Below, piece after piece: positions 52,601 to 63,062 of a stretch of DNA of 64,000 nt; the stretch's first letter is position 1, and each line of letters starts with the position of its first letter. The notes beneath the pieces are model-generated. The model had not been told where the DNA came from. It worked only from the letters and a program-made list of their open reading frames with translations, and searched no databases. The position numbers were made by a program, and so were the translations under genes. Origin of the DNA: Thunnus maccoyii (taxonomy: Eukaryota; Chordata; Actinopteri; Scombriformes; Scombridae); assembly GCF_910596095.1 (NCBI RefSeq), contig NC_056548.1, positions 17,260,651-17,324,650 on the forward strand, in the 5' to 3' direction.

Positions 52601-54000
52601 GGGTAAAAAGTACAATGTTTCCTACTGTGGAAATGTAGTGGGGTAGAAATATAAAGTAGCAGAAAATGGAAATACTCAAGTAAAGCACTCAGTATTGTCC
52701 TCAAAATTTTCCGCCACTGAATTACAATGCATACCTCATGTGATTTATAGCTTAGTAAGCGTATTCCTATGAACGGTAGTTAATCTTAAAGTAAACCATT
52801 CTATAGAAAAAATCATGTGACAGTCAAGACTATTCTTTTCTTTGTGTCGAGTGTGTGCTTAATAGTGAGGGCCTTTCTGTTCCCTGTACCCTGAAAATAG
52901 ATCCCATTAAGGGCCAGTCATGGCTGTAGACCACCCCACTTTCCACTCCACCGGCACTTTAATCAGATCCACTGGGACAGGAAGGGCCCACACTCACAGC
53001 TCACAGTTGTCTCTCTCTCCCCGCTCCATCTTCCCTCCCTCTCTCTCTCTCTTTCTTAAGCACGACTGCACACTTTAATTTTCCCGCAATATAAAAATAT
53101 ATTATCTGAATTATTGATGTTATAGATGCACTTCAGCGCTTCTATACTTTGACAACATGCTTTACCTGAATCATTCTGCCGGTGCCGGAGTGTCCTGTCT
53201 GGCCGATTGTAGAAAACTGGCGGACACCCCCATCTCTGCAGTCCCTGCCCTACAACAAACATCAAATTCCTTATTGGGTTTCAAAATGGAACGAGGGTAG
53301 TGATGCTGGGACAGTCAGCAGGGATATTTCACTTTGATTTCTTTTTTTTATTACCATGGCAATTTGACTGGCAGTGCCTGTGTGGCCAATTTGAAGGGCC
53401 AATGGTTGCAGTGCCTGAGGAGAGATAATGGTGGGATGTCTGGGTAAAAAATCACAACCAGTCAGAAACAATAATGCAAAATGTTGTCTCCCTGAATCCC
53501 AGCACAGGACTGAACACATGAGCAACTTCTCATATGACTCAGGACACAAGAATAGCCTGTTATAGTTAAAAAAAACTACATTAGGGAGCTGATTTTGCCA
53601 TGCTAACCTGGGGTCTTCGGGGTGGATGAGAATGAATGATGCTTGAGTTGTTGCTTTGCTTTGGTGGGAGGTTTCCTGCAAAGCATGATTCTTATGGCAC
53701 ACACATGCATACACTGTTATCTATCATCAAAACCAGTATCACAATGAGATGGTGTTAAAAGAAAAAAGCCTGAATTAAAAACTACTAACCTGAGAGTGTG
53801 GAAAGACTTATTTCCTGTTTCAATGGAGGCAAAGTTGTTTTCCTCTGTCCCAAAGATCCTGATGGCTGCTCCAGAGTGATCGGCAGAGTGGGGAGAGTCC
53901 ACTGTGGTTTGGACTGGCTGACTCGTTGTTTCCCCTCTTTTGGTGGACTTTTACATGGGGCCACTTTATGAAGCCTGGGTCTGGAGCCTGTGGAGCCCAT
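46682..54000 (-). CDS. ccdc198: CCDC198 (C14orf105/FAME-like) ortholog, divergent, six inferred exons
   Basis: Small, poorly characterised protein; function not inferred here. Inferred exons: 53790-54000, 53608-53675, 53355-53414, 53166-53249 (or 53166-53244), 47198-47312 (or 47198-47308), 46682-47100. ATG at 54000 starts MGSTGSRPRLHKVAP; Gly2 with Ser at 3 and 6 suits N-myristoylation, as in the mammalian protein. Supports: LPPLKQE near the end of exon 1; exon 1 to 2 joins in phase 1 to read SSIIHSHPPRRPQ, close to the mammalian SIIKRHPPQRLQ; exon 5 reads EAQTALAQQAHRYRRAHLRQ, a basic helix matching the mammalian EAQMEL region; the last exon has LVRRPTERDIFWDE, like the mammalian C-terminal LVRTRTERIPLFDE, then continues about 110 residues further. 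Two acceptor pairs for exons 4 and 5 both keep frame, so those boundaries are uncertain. The 5.9-kb intron between them holds SGNH copy B and an L1 fragment. Synteny supports the call. Confidence 0.72.
47803..47828 (+). repeat. Uninterrupted run of 26 G
   Basis: Pure homopolymer at the 5' boundary of the L1 fragment. The length may be unstable or a sequencing estimate. Confidence 0.95.
47829..49131 (+). mobile_element. 5'-truncated L1-clade LINE fragment
   Basis: Degraded reading frames at 47850-48420 resemble the C-terminal end of ORF2 of fish L1 elements, past the reverse transcriptase: KPLSKLYKLLYPPLIPP, then PPVQHFWKEITTKLSLFLGC, LCILGDLD and ALTITKKTILLNWKNRKQF. Stops and frame changes break it. 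A 3' untranslated tract follows and ends at 49116-49131 in AATAAATAAAAAAAAAC, a poly(A)-like tail as expected for LINE retrotransposition. Its 5' boundary abuts a 26-base G run. It lies in a ccdc198 intron. Confidence 0.7.
50064..52720 (+). repeat. Arm B of the inverted repeat (SGNH pseudogene plus dispersed repeat)
   Basis: Partner of 14247-16938. Similarity starts around TTTTATGCA near 50064 and runs through the gene into the dispersed repeat that ends at CCGCCACTGA (52711-52720). A short TTTCAGCTAATCTTCTGTCA unit is repeated in tandem about three times at 51925-52005; arm A has the matching sequence once. Confidence 0.75.
50453..51711 (+). pseudogene. Chimeric SGNH-hydrolase-like gene, copy B, frameshifted
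   Basis: Second copy of the gene at 15144-16574, in opposite orientation and inside the large ccdc198 intron, antisense to ccdc198. It opens at ATG 50453 (MAEKSSSF) and keeps the glycine-loop segment (LGKGAFATV). Its repeat block (50675-50998) has three full and one partial 34-residue units, one fewer than copy A, plus a two-residue insertion (GIC) in the first unit. Near 51143-51154, 57 nt of copy A are replaced by 5 nt, a net loss of 52, which shifts the frame. The SGNH domain remains open in another frame from about 51154 to the stop at 51711, with GDS, GGND and DRVH motifs preserved. The first frame ends at 51352 without the hydrolase. Either a pseudogene or two separate short products; the former is more likely. 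Confidence 0.8.
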
Positions 54001-54696
54001 TGTCGTGCTCCCTGTCCTAAAGACTGACACGCAGAAACACTAAATTCTCCTCAGGTACAAATGAATTATGGAAAGTTTTAAAGTTAGAATATCTTTCCTC
54101 CAGTTTGTAAGGGTAAGGGTTAGGGCTAGGGATTTAAAATTGATTCTCCAACTTGCCCCATTTGTTCCAGCTACTTCCAAACAAACCTGGTGGTCCTCAG
54201 ATCTCCCAAGCTAGCAAACTAAATGTTTATCTTAAAGCATCTCTGCCTCATGCCAAAGTACAAATGTAATAAACACTTTTGGTTGTGGTTAAAAGAGTAA
54301 GTGTGCAATCCATCTCTCCTTCGTACTTGACTTTCTCATTATAATGAGCTTGGTTTCTATGGCAACTCTCCCCACAGGTTACTTTGTAACTCATAAGTTA
54401 ATGCTTGAAAGAACCTGTTATTTTCCTGCACCCTGTCCTTATTGGAAAGCCCAGAAGGGGGGAAGAAAGAGGCAGGTTGTTTGAGAAATTGTTAACTAAC
54501 TAAAAAATGTGGCTCAGTAGTGCCCAGAAAAACCCAGGGCTGTAGACGAGCACTGTTACAAAGGTGGGTCATATTAGGCTGCTAGTTGGGTAGTAGTTTA
54601 TCAGCCGACTTTATACTGTACAGCATGCTGCTTAGTTTAAAATGTGTTCTCTGTTCCTCTTTGTCGATGCATTTTTTATTTATTTAAGTGGTAAAT

Positions 54697-54698
54697 AC

Positions 54699-54737
<39 letters not shown>

Positions 54738-54760
54738 TATATCACATATATACGTGTGTG
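54697..54760. repeat. (AT)n(AC)n compound microsatellite
   Basis: About 12 TA units, then 8 AC units, then ATATATCACATATATACGTG and a GT tract. The AC and GT tracts can fold back on each other. Confidence 0.9.
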
Positions 54761-55573
54761 TGTTATATTATTTTGATTATTATTATATACATTTTTTAGT
54801 TCTTTTCAGTGATGCATCTGCAATTTGTGCACAGCATTTCAGCGTCTGTGGACCACTATTAGTTGTCTCATGTTGCATTAAAATTGCTGATTTATGGGCC
54901 ATTTCTAGCAAATGTAGCAAATGCTACTGACCTGGCATTTGACCTGAAATATGAGCAGATCTTGTAGCAGCTGTGTTGTGTAATTTTTTATCTCTTTTTA
55001 TGTTTTGTCCAGCCCATATCTAAATATTCAATAAGATTGTATACAAAAATCTGTTATTATGTCTGTAAAGCAGTATTTTACATTAAGGTCTCTTATCAGT
55101 ATCAGACTGGGTAGCAGCAGCCATCACAGAGGGAGGATCTGAACATTACACATTCCTTTGTTTCTTCTAGCTGCACTTATTTTTACATGTTTAAATGCCA
55201 CTTGCAACTGTTAAGCTCAAACTGACTGCACTCCAGCAACCATAATGACACTGGTGGTGCTAGACTCTTGAGAGTGTGTATGTATGTGTGTGTGAGACAG
55301 AGAGCGATGTAGAAAGGCTGAGAAATTATTCAACTGACACATTCATCACCTCAATAGAACCATTTGGACTAAAATTTAATTTCACCACCATGTTATGTGA
55401 CACTAGGAAGTAATTTTGACAAGTGCCTATCACAGTGTTATGCTCTACAGGCAAAACATGTCCCATGGTCTTTTTCCATTGCCAGGCAGATAAGCATGCA
55501 TTATTACCACAGATTTTGTGTATCTGTGAAAGAGGATAAATTATATTAGAAACAATTATTCTCAATCTTCCTC

Positions 55574-55594
55574 AGTGTGTGTGTGTGTGTGTGT
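55574..55594. repeat. (GT)n microsatellite
   Basis: About ten GT units. Confidence 0.85.
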
Positions 55595-57257
55595 CAGCAC
55601 ATGACAGGTAAGTGCAGCACAGAGAAGCATTGCATAATATATTATAGCAAGGAGAATTCTGCAAAGTCATTCCTACTAAATCAATGCAATGCACTCTACA
55701 GATTACTAATATTGTATATACCATTCCACTTAGGTCTGATAAAAAACACTTAGCCATGGTACAAGTATGATTGACACAACAATGGTTTGGCTCTTATACC
55801 TTATTCTAGAGGGTTGTTCCCACATTTTCAGTGAAAAAAAATAGTGAAAACACCTTAAACCTACACTTAAACATCAAAATCTGTGTCTTGGCAAGCATTA
55901 AGTCATATGGTCAAGAAGTATTTGTTATGTTTCCATGTTTAGGTGGGAGAGCAAATTCATATGGAAAAGGGAAAGCAGTGCTGTAGCCAAGATTTTTGAA
56001 ATATTGAGTCCACCCTGACAATATGAATGATATCATAAAAATATTTATTGTTGTATGTATTAACTCTTCCATTATATTGTCTGTAAATTGTCCTGCCCAG
56101 CATGAAGCTGTCTCAAAGCTTTCTCCACACCACTAGGAATTCAATTCTGGTGAGGAAATAGTTTACCTTTTTATTTAATCAATTGTGTAAAAATAGTAAT
56201 ATTTAAATATATAAGGTCTAAAAAATACTATAAAGCCTATAAAATATGCTGAAAAACTAGAGTTAGTCTATGTAAAAACTATAATTTGTTTTAACACTCT
56301 GCTTGAAATGTTTTCAGTTCTTAAGAAACAGAATGATAATATAGTGATGTTGTAATTTTACTTTGGCTATTTTTGTCGACTAAACAATGTATATATGACA
56401 CCTATTGCATGTGTGTCTATCCTGGAAGACAGATCCCTGTACTGTTGAGGTTTCCTTTCTTTTTTTTTCTTATGGACCATCTTTGCAGAGCTACAGTGTG
56501 TAGATGACAGGAAGTCAATCTAGTTTAATAGGAAGAACCTGTAAAGCTTTACCAACATCATCAGCATTGCTTGCATCCTTGTTGATGCTGATTTGGGCAA
56601 CAGAGCAATGACTGAGAAATCTAAGGATGTTCCAATATTTTGATAAATAACTTAGGAATTAGCTGCATTCATGTGTGCATCAGTTAAACTGGTAACATAC
56701 TGTGATAAATGTGGGTTTTAAGTCTTTTATTACAAAACCAAAAGAACCTGTACATTACGCATAGTATAATTATCATTCTTGTATATAATACTATTCAATA
56801 AGACTTGAAATTAATACTCTTATTGATACAACTCTAAATAAATATCATAAATACATATAAGGTTGAACCAAACTGGCCCTGCCAATATTTATATTCACAG
56901 AATACAGTCCACAGAGCAGGTCAGGGGAGGCCAGTCAGCTCTTGGTTTGGGTGCGTGCGAGGGACAGGACTGAGCATGGTAAGTATTTCAAGAAAGTAAA
57001 TAACACTTTCCACCCTTTCAATCTGCAAAATCCATAAAAGTTCTCTATTTCCCTCCTGTAGTGAACTGATGGAGACAGTGTTGAGTCTCCATTAAAGGTC
57101 TGTGTTTAAAAGTTCAAGACAATCCTTCCTGTCTTCCTGATAGAGAGTCCATGTGGACCGGTCATCCCGCCTCACCTCCTGGGTTGGCAGTAGAGGAATA
57201 TGAGCAGACAGGGCTTCAAGACTGGTTAACAGAGGCTTACATAGGAGTTCAGTATTG

Positions 57258-60200
57258 TCACGCCAAGGGAATGGAGACAGTGCCATTGGCTCGACTGCGG
57301 CTTCGAGTGTGGACACTGGACTCTGTGAGCTCCTCGCCATGTTCCTCGGACTTCTTGTCTGCTATGTTGGCCAGAAAGCGCAGGGTGACTGAGTCCCACT
57401 CCTCTGGCAGCAGCAGGAGCAAGAAGCCCAGGCAGATGATGCAGGTGGCTGCCAGGCGCACCACACTGAAGATCACCTCATGTTTCAAAACATCTACGGC
57501 TACAGGAACAAAGGAAGAGAGGAACAAAAGAGGGAGCCAGGCAGCAGGACAGGGAATGAGAGTGGGGTAGAAACAAAAACAAATTGAGATTAATTACAGA
57601 AAGTAAGATAAACCACAGGACACTGCAGCTGTAGGGGATGAGTGAAGCAAATGCGGCTTATAATCAGCACAAGCGATCCACTTTATCCTCTGTGTCTTTG
57701 AGGTCTGCAGCTCTGGGGCAGGTTGCTGTAACCCACTGACCTTCATACAGTCCATCATGGTTAAAGAAAAGAACTCGTCTGCAGGCATTTAGTGTCGCCT
57801 TGGCAACCTGATCCTCCCTCAGCGAGAGAATAGTTGCAGGGACTGTTGAGGCACATTGATGATTGGGTTTCCAGGACGAGAGAGGCAGACTTGCTGCGTA
57901 ATCTGTTTGCCACAGTGGTCCTAAGTGCTGACCTCTCAATACAAAACCACAGTATGTGTGGCCATTTACTCGCATTTTCACAATCCTATTAATTTACACT
58001 GTAATCATCAAGAAATAATAATCAGTAAATGGCAGGCAATACTTGAACCACATAAAGAAACCCCACCTGCATTGCCCGGCACACTGAGCAGTGTTCCTAT
58101 GGAGATGAGAATGGGGTACGTCAGCACCACACCAACATGAACCAGGATGTTGAACACTGTAAAAGGCATGAAAGAGGTTTAAAAGTACAAATGAATTAGA
58201 GCTGAAATTATTAGTTGATTAATTGACTAGGTGACCGACAAAAATTAATCAGCAACAAAAATAAATAAATCATTTTCTTCATCAAAAATGCCAAAATGTA
58301 CCTGCTTCTCAAATGTTCGTTTTTTTTCAGGTTTTTAGGCATACTAGTGGAGCAGCTGTAGGAATGGCAACGTTGGTTGAATGGTCCCAATTGTCATGAA
58401 ATTCAGTGGAAACATTCATGTCCCCCTCAGGATGAATTGGAATAACTTTGGTGGTGCTAATTAGCAAATGTTAGCATGCTAATACACTAAACTGAGATGT
58501 TGAACATGGTAAATGTTATACCTGCTATTCATCAGCATGTTAGCATTGTCTCTGTAAGCATGTTAGCCTGCTGACGTTAGTATTGAACTCAAAGCACCTC
58601 TGTGCCTAAGTACACAGCCTCACAGAGTCACTAGCATGGCTGTAGACTCTTGCTCTTGTTTTAATAGTCAACTAAATCAGTCTACTATATCTTTGGGTTT
58701 TAGACTGTTGGTCAGACAAAACAAGCAATTTAAACAAGTCATCTTGGGCTCTGGGAAATTGCGACAGGTGTTTCTCAGTGTTTTCTTGTGTTTTATAGAC
58801 CAAAAAAATCCATTAATCAATAAAATAATTGGCAAATTGATCAATAGTTGAAATAACGAAATAGATGCAGCCGTAAAATGAATTCAAAAAATGGTGTAAT
58901 CATGATCCTCGCTCTCACCCAGCCACAGTCCTGCCAGTCCACACATGTATCCCCAAGGCAGTGAGGAGAGTGAGCCCCAGTACTCCACCTTGGTGAAGTA
59001 GAGGATGAGGGGCACACATGAGATGAAAATGAGGTTGAAGAAGCCCATGGTGGAAAGGAAATGAGCCACTTCTCCAAGGTTGGCACTGCCCAGGAACATC
59101 TTGAACAGTACCTGCATGCCAAGGAGACAAAATTAAACTCCCAATTTACACAAGTGACCTAAATCCAAAGCAAATGCAATCACACGAGTCAAACTTTAAT
59201 ATGGTCTAACCTTATAAAGAGCCGATGTTGAGGCTGAGCCCACAGCTAATGCTACACCCACAAAGGAATCACCATGGAAACCGTCAGCATAAGCCATCAT
59301 GACAATACCCGTGATGGCCATTATGGCTGCCACAATCTAAAACAAGAGATTAAGAGCCAACAGTTCCCAACAGAAGTAAGAAAAACTATGATCTGCATCA
59401 TTTAGTAATGTTCTCATACAGACCCGAACACCCATGAACCGGTCCTTGAGGACAATCCAGGACAAGAGAAAGACAAAGGCCTTGTGGCAGCAGTAAAGGG
59501 CAGAGACATCAGTGGCGGTCAGCTTCTTCAAGGCCAAAAGGTACAGGTAGCTTGTCAGCGTCCACAGGATTGAGAAGGGTGCTGTCCTCTTGACAAAAAG
59601 CTTGAGCGTCATTCCATCCTCCCCAAAGAGCTTGCTACACTCCCTGTTAGAGAGAACAAACCATGGATGTCAAGTCAACCTGTTTTTTACTTGGAAAAAT
59701 GTCTTGTAGCCTTGCCATCATGAGAACAATGCTCTAAAGATGGACATGTTGATTGCTTAGTTGTTTGGTTCCTCTTGGATGGTTTGAACTTTTTCTGATT
59801 GAGTGTAAAGAGCAGCATGGGCTCTCAGGGCCATTTGTAGGACTTTTACAGTAAATTTGTAACCTGATTGACAGAGTTAATATTAAGTCTTTTTCTACTT
59901 GAGCTACAGAGTTTAGAGTGGGGAGAACCTTGATCTAAGTGTGGTTCTCTTCTCTGATGTTCTGTCTGTCTTAATTTTTCCTAACATAAACACAACTACA
60001 CAACCACATGAATGTCAATTTATTATTTTGTTTTTATTCCACCATGGTAAAATAAATATGGAAAAGATTTATATATCTTCTCACTGTTTTAGCCCTTCCT
60101 TGACATGTATTCATATTCTATTGGAAAAAGCTTGAAGGGTCCAATCCAATTGGTCAGATATTTTACTTTTCTTACAAAGCAACTTCACAGCAGTTGTAAA

Positions 60201-60712
60201 TCTTGTTTTTGCTGACCTCCAGTGGTTAAATGTCTCACATTGCTCCTTGTACACCATGACCTCACTGTCGGGTGTGGTTAAAGGTGCAACAGACTTGAAA
60301 TTTTCAACCAGAGAGGGCAATGAAACACCACTTTTCAGTTTGGTGTTTGGTTATGATACTATAGATCTTTCACCTTTTCTTGAAATCAAATATATTCAGT
60401 GGGAAAGCTACCTGAATTTCTGGATGGGCGTCTGCTTCTCCCTTGTGGTGACCACATGTCCCGAGTAGTAGATAGGGAAGAAGAGGATGTTCCAGTTGCT
60501 GCTGAACCAAGAGATAAAGAAAGGACAAGAGAACGACTGGAAGGTCAGCTTGACCACCTGAGTGGTACCCACCCAGGAGGAGGAGACACACAGCACCATC
60601 AGCAGACCACCCAGCACCTTCAGAGCTGTGTTGGTGCATGTCTGGTAGGACCGGCTCTCTCCGCTGGTCTCGCTGCCTGGTGTCTCTGCATGAGACTCTG
60701 AACCATCCTCTC
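57258..60712 (-). CDS. slc35f4: Solute carrier family 35 member F4, 3' part (six exons)
   Basis: Multi-pass membrane protein of the drug/metabolite transporter (SLC35F, EamA-like) group; substrate unknown. Exons in transcript order: 60412-60712, 59424-59643, 59211-59336, 58919-59111, 58067-58156, 57258-57499, all GT-AG and phase-consistent. The first listed exon begins in phase 1, so upstream exons exist. Together they encode about 390 residues covering most of the membrane domain: VSSSWVGTTQVVKLTFQSF, YYSGHVV, SYLYLLALKKLTATDVSALY, FVFLLSWIVLKDRFMGVR, MAITGIVMMAYADGFHGDS, GSASTSALYKVLFKMFLGSA, FFNLIFISCVPLILYFTKVE, VGVVLTYPILISIGT and IICLGFLLLLLPEEWD. The tail ends RANGTVSIPLA then TGA at 57258. 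F4 is preferred over F3 and F5 because of this tail and the synteny. No 5' exon was recognised between 60713 and 64000. Confidence 0.92.
58196..58870. mobile_element. MITE-like repeat in slc35f4 intron, interrupted by another repeat
   Basis: Same family as 31430-31740. The left half starts GAGCTGAAATTATTAGTTGA. The right half contains TATCTTTGGGTTTTAGACTG, TTGGTCAGACAAAACAAGC and ends AATAGATGCAGCCGT. The halves are separated by a different repeat at about 58316-58655. Confidence 0.6.
58316..58655. repeat. Dispersed repeat nested in the 58.2-58.9 kb element
   Basis: Carries AACATTCATGTCCCCCTCAG, GCTAATTAGCAAATGTTAGC and ATGCTAATACACTAAACTGA, a pattern very common in teleost genomes. Its class is uncertain. 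Confidence 0.55.
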
Positions 60713-61352
60713 CTGGTGGGAGACAAGAATAAGAAAGAAAATGCAAAGCTAATGAGAACAGAAAGCCATAAATGTAAAACTATTTGCCTCTAAAATTTTA
60801 CTTTACTTAGATTTTAACTTCAAATGTCTTTTCTTTAAACATCTGATGTCCACACTTTACATACTTGCTGTGTATACACTACAATGTAGCCTATGATTTC
60901 CTGGCTAAGATCCATCAGATAAGCATTTATTGATCAATCGTCCTCAGTGTTCACTACCACAGCTGGTGTTTCTTGCTGTAAAGGCACTAATGCATAAGGT
61001 AAGGCTTTGTTAAAAATGTGTTGGGTTAGCATTGTGGCTGTGCATGTCATAAATAGCTTTGCCACCCCATGAAGTGGCACGCACTGTACACCCGTTGTAT
61101 TCAGGTGCGCACAGAAACCTGATGCCTCGAAAGCAAGAGTAAACCTAACCACATGACATTCCACAAGAAAGTCATGTCAACCTTGGTGCTCATGGCAGCC
61201 TCTGTTTTGACTGTTTGCACAATCCTGCAATAGAAATGGTTCCTTTGGGATTTAATGGAACATGAAATGAGACTTTTATGGAGTAACTGGGTAAGATTAT
61301 CACCAAACTAATTGTACTGTCACCAAAATTACACACATACAGTATAACTGAC

Positions 61353-61374
61353 ATAGATAGATAGACAGATGGAC

Positions 61375-61450
<76 letters not shown>
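61353..61450. repeat. (GATA)n microsatellite
   Basis: Nearly pure ATAG/GATA tract of about 24 units, with two GACA variants at the left end. Confidence 0.95.
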
Positions 61451-62299
61451 TTAGAAAATCTGGCCCAGTGCCTTAATGGACTTCGGTAGTGAACGGCCTC
61501 TGAACCTTAACTGTGCTGTATAATATGAAAAGTGCTGTGTGTGTGTGAGCATTTCCGGAGAGAGCTTAGATCCGTTCTTTACCTTTCAACAGTGTGATCA
61601 ATTTACACCAGGACAGGAATAAAAGATGACATGTGCTGGGTGTTTGCTGCCTGTGCACTCTTTGCTAGCTCAGCACGTGAAGCTCTGCCATTTCCACCAT
61701 GGCTACAGCCACTAGCGCTTAAGTTGTACCAGTAGTATCTCCCTCTACAATAGCAAGGCATCTCATTATTGCATCTAATGGTGCATCTAAGGGACCTCAG
61801 CAGGAAGTCAAGCAATCAATGGGAGTAAGTAACCTCACTGACATGTCTAATTTAGATGGATTGCACTTACAGTTCAAGTAAATAACCCTTTCTTCTCTTC
61901 AAAAAACCTTTTTGGTGTAGTGAGATGCCACGTTGAACCATCTCATGAACAAACACATACAGACACATCTACTGTGTGTGTATCCACCCTGTTTACTGGA
62001 CACAGAGAGGAGAAATGCTACCAAACTTTTCATCAAGTTAAATGGTTTCCCTAACAGGAGGGTCACTTTAATCCTTCAAGACAATTTCATGCAGAATTGA
62101 ACTCAACAGTCCAGTCAAACATACTTTATAAGCTTAATGAATGCATGAGATCATTGCTGGCACCCAGTAAAAGTATTAAAGTTAAGTGTTGGCCATGTCT
62201 ATTATACCCGAGTAAGAATGATGAATATAAAGTCACAGATTGGAGAGTCAAACACAAGTACTTGGCCCATGTGAGTATTATATATTACATTACTTGATT

Positions 62300-63062
62300 G
62301 GTGATACTGATGCATCAATGCATAAGTACCATTTTACTGCTGTAGCTTGAGCAGGAAGTATTTTTAACTTCTTTATATACAATTAGGTAGATTAGTCCAT
62401 TTCTTGCCAACCTCTGGCCCCCTCCAAAGGGTCACAAGATAAATCTGAAGGGTTGTCAGATGATTAATGAGGTTGTAGAAATGAAAACAGCAAACTTCTG
62501 CCACAAACATTTATATTCATATCTTTGGACTTCTCTAAAAAATTTTTTTAAAAAATCTACTTTTGAGGGACCTCAAACACTTATTCTGAGAAGTTTAGAG
62601 GGAAAAGTCCGGTGGGGTTAGATGATTAATGAATGATGAGATGAAAGAGATGAAAGAAGTTCTGATACATAAATCTTGATGTAGATTTTTGGTGAAAAAT
62701 TGGATCGTTTGAACAGTTTCTGAAATGAAACCATGTGCGATGTTTAGAGGGGAAATGTCTCTTTGGGGAACTGCTAACACCTCATAGGCATTTGAAGCAG
62801 ACACTGCTTTCTTGTAACAATCCAAAAAGTTTGGAAACCACTGGTTTAATTATTAATATGTTGTATTTTAAGTGTGTCATATTTTTTAAAATGTAAAATC
62901 TTAATCTGAAAAGTGACCAATAACTATAACTAAAAAGTCAAATAGTAGTTGAGAAGAAGTATAAAGTAGAATAAAATGGAAATACTCAAGTAATGTACAA
63001 GCACCTCAAAACTGTACTTATTTAGAGTATTTATGTAAATATACTTTACTTTCCACCACTGT
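62300..63062 (+). repeat. Dispersed teleost repeat with ...ACTTTCCACCACTG end, solo copy
   Basis: Shares with 52050-52720 the string GATGAGATGAAAGAGATGAA, the segment GTTTAGAGGGGAAATGTCTC, the 'lysed' 3' tract with TCTTAATCTGAAAA and ATGGAAATACTCAAGTAA, and the CCACCACTG end. It carries no gene. The class is unknown; probably a non-autonomous DNA transposon. Confidence 0.7.

Larger units (their letters stand above)
54001..57257. other. Intergenic between ccdc198 and slc35f4
   Basis: Holds the ccdc198 promoter side (54001 upward) and the slc35f4 3' UTR (57257 downward). It contains AT/AC microsatellite DNA at 54.7 kb and a short (GT)n at 55.57 kb. Otherwise AT-rich unique sequence with nothing recognised. 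Confidence 0.5.

Noticed and set aside
54105..54130. Telomere-like GGGTAAGGGTTAGGGCTAGG
   Set aside because: Only about four degenerate units; too short to call an interstitial telomeric repeat.
61353..61450. Regular direct repeats resembling an array
   Set aside because: A simple GATA microsatellite without spacers; a CRISPR array is not expected in a fish genome.
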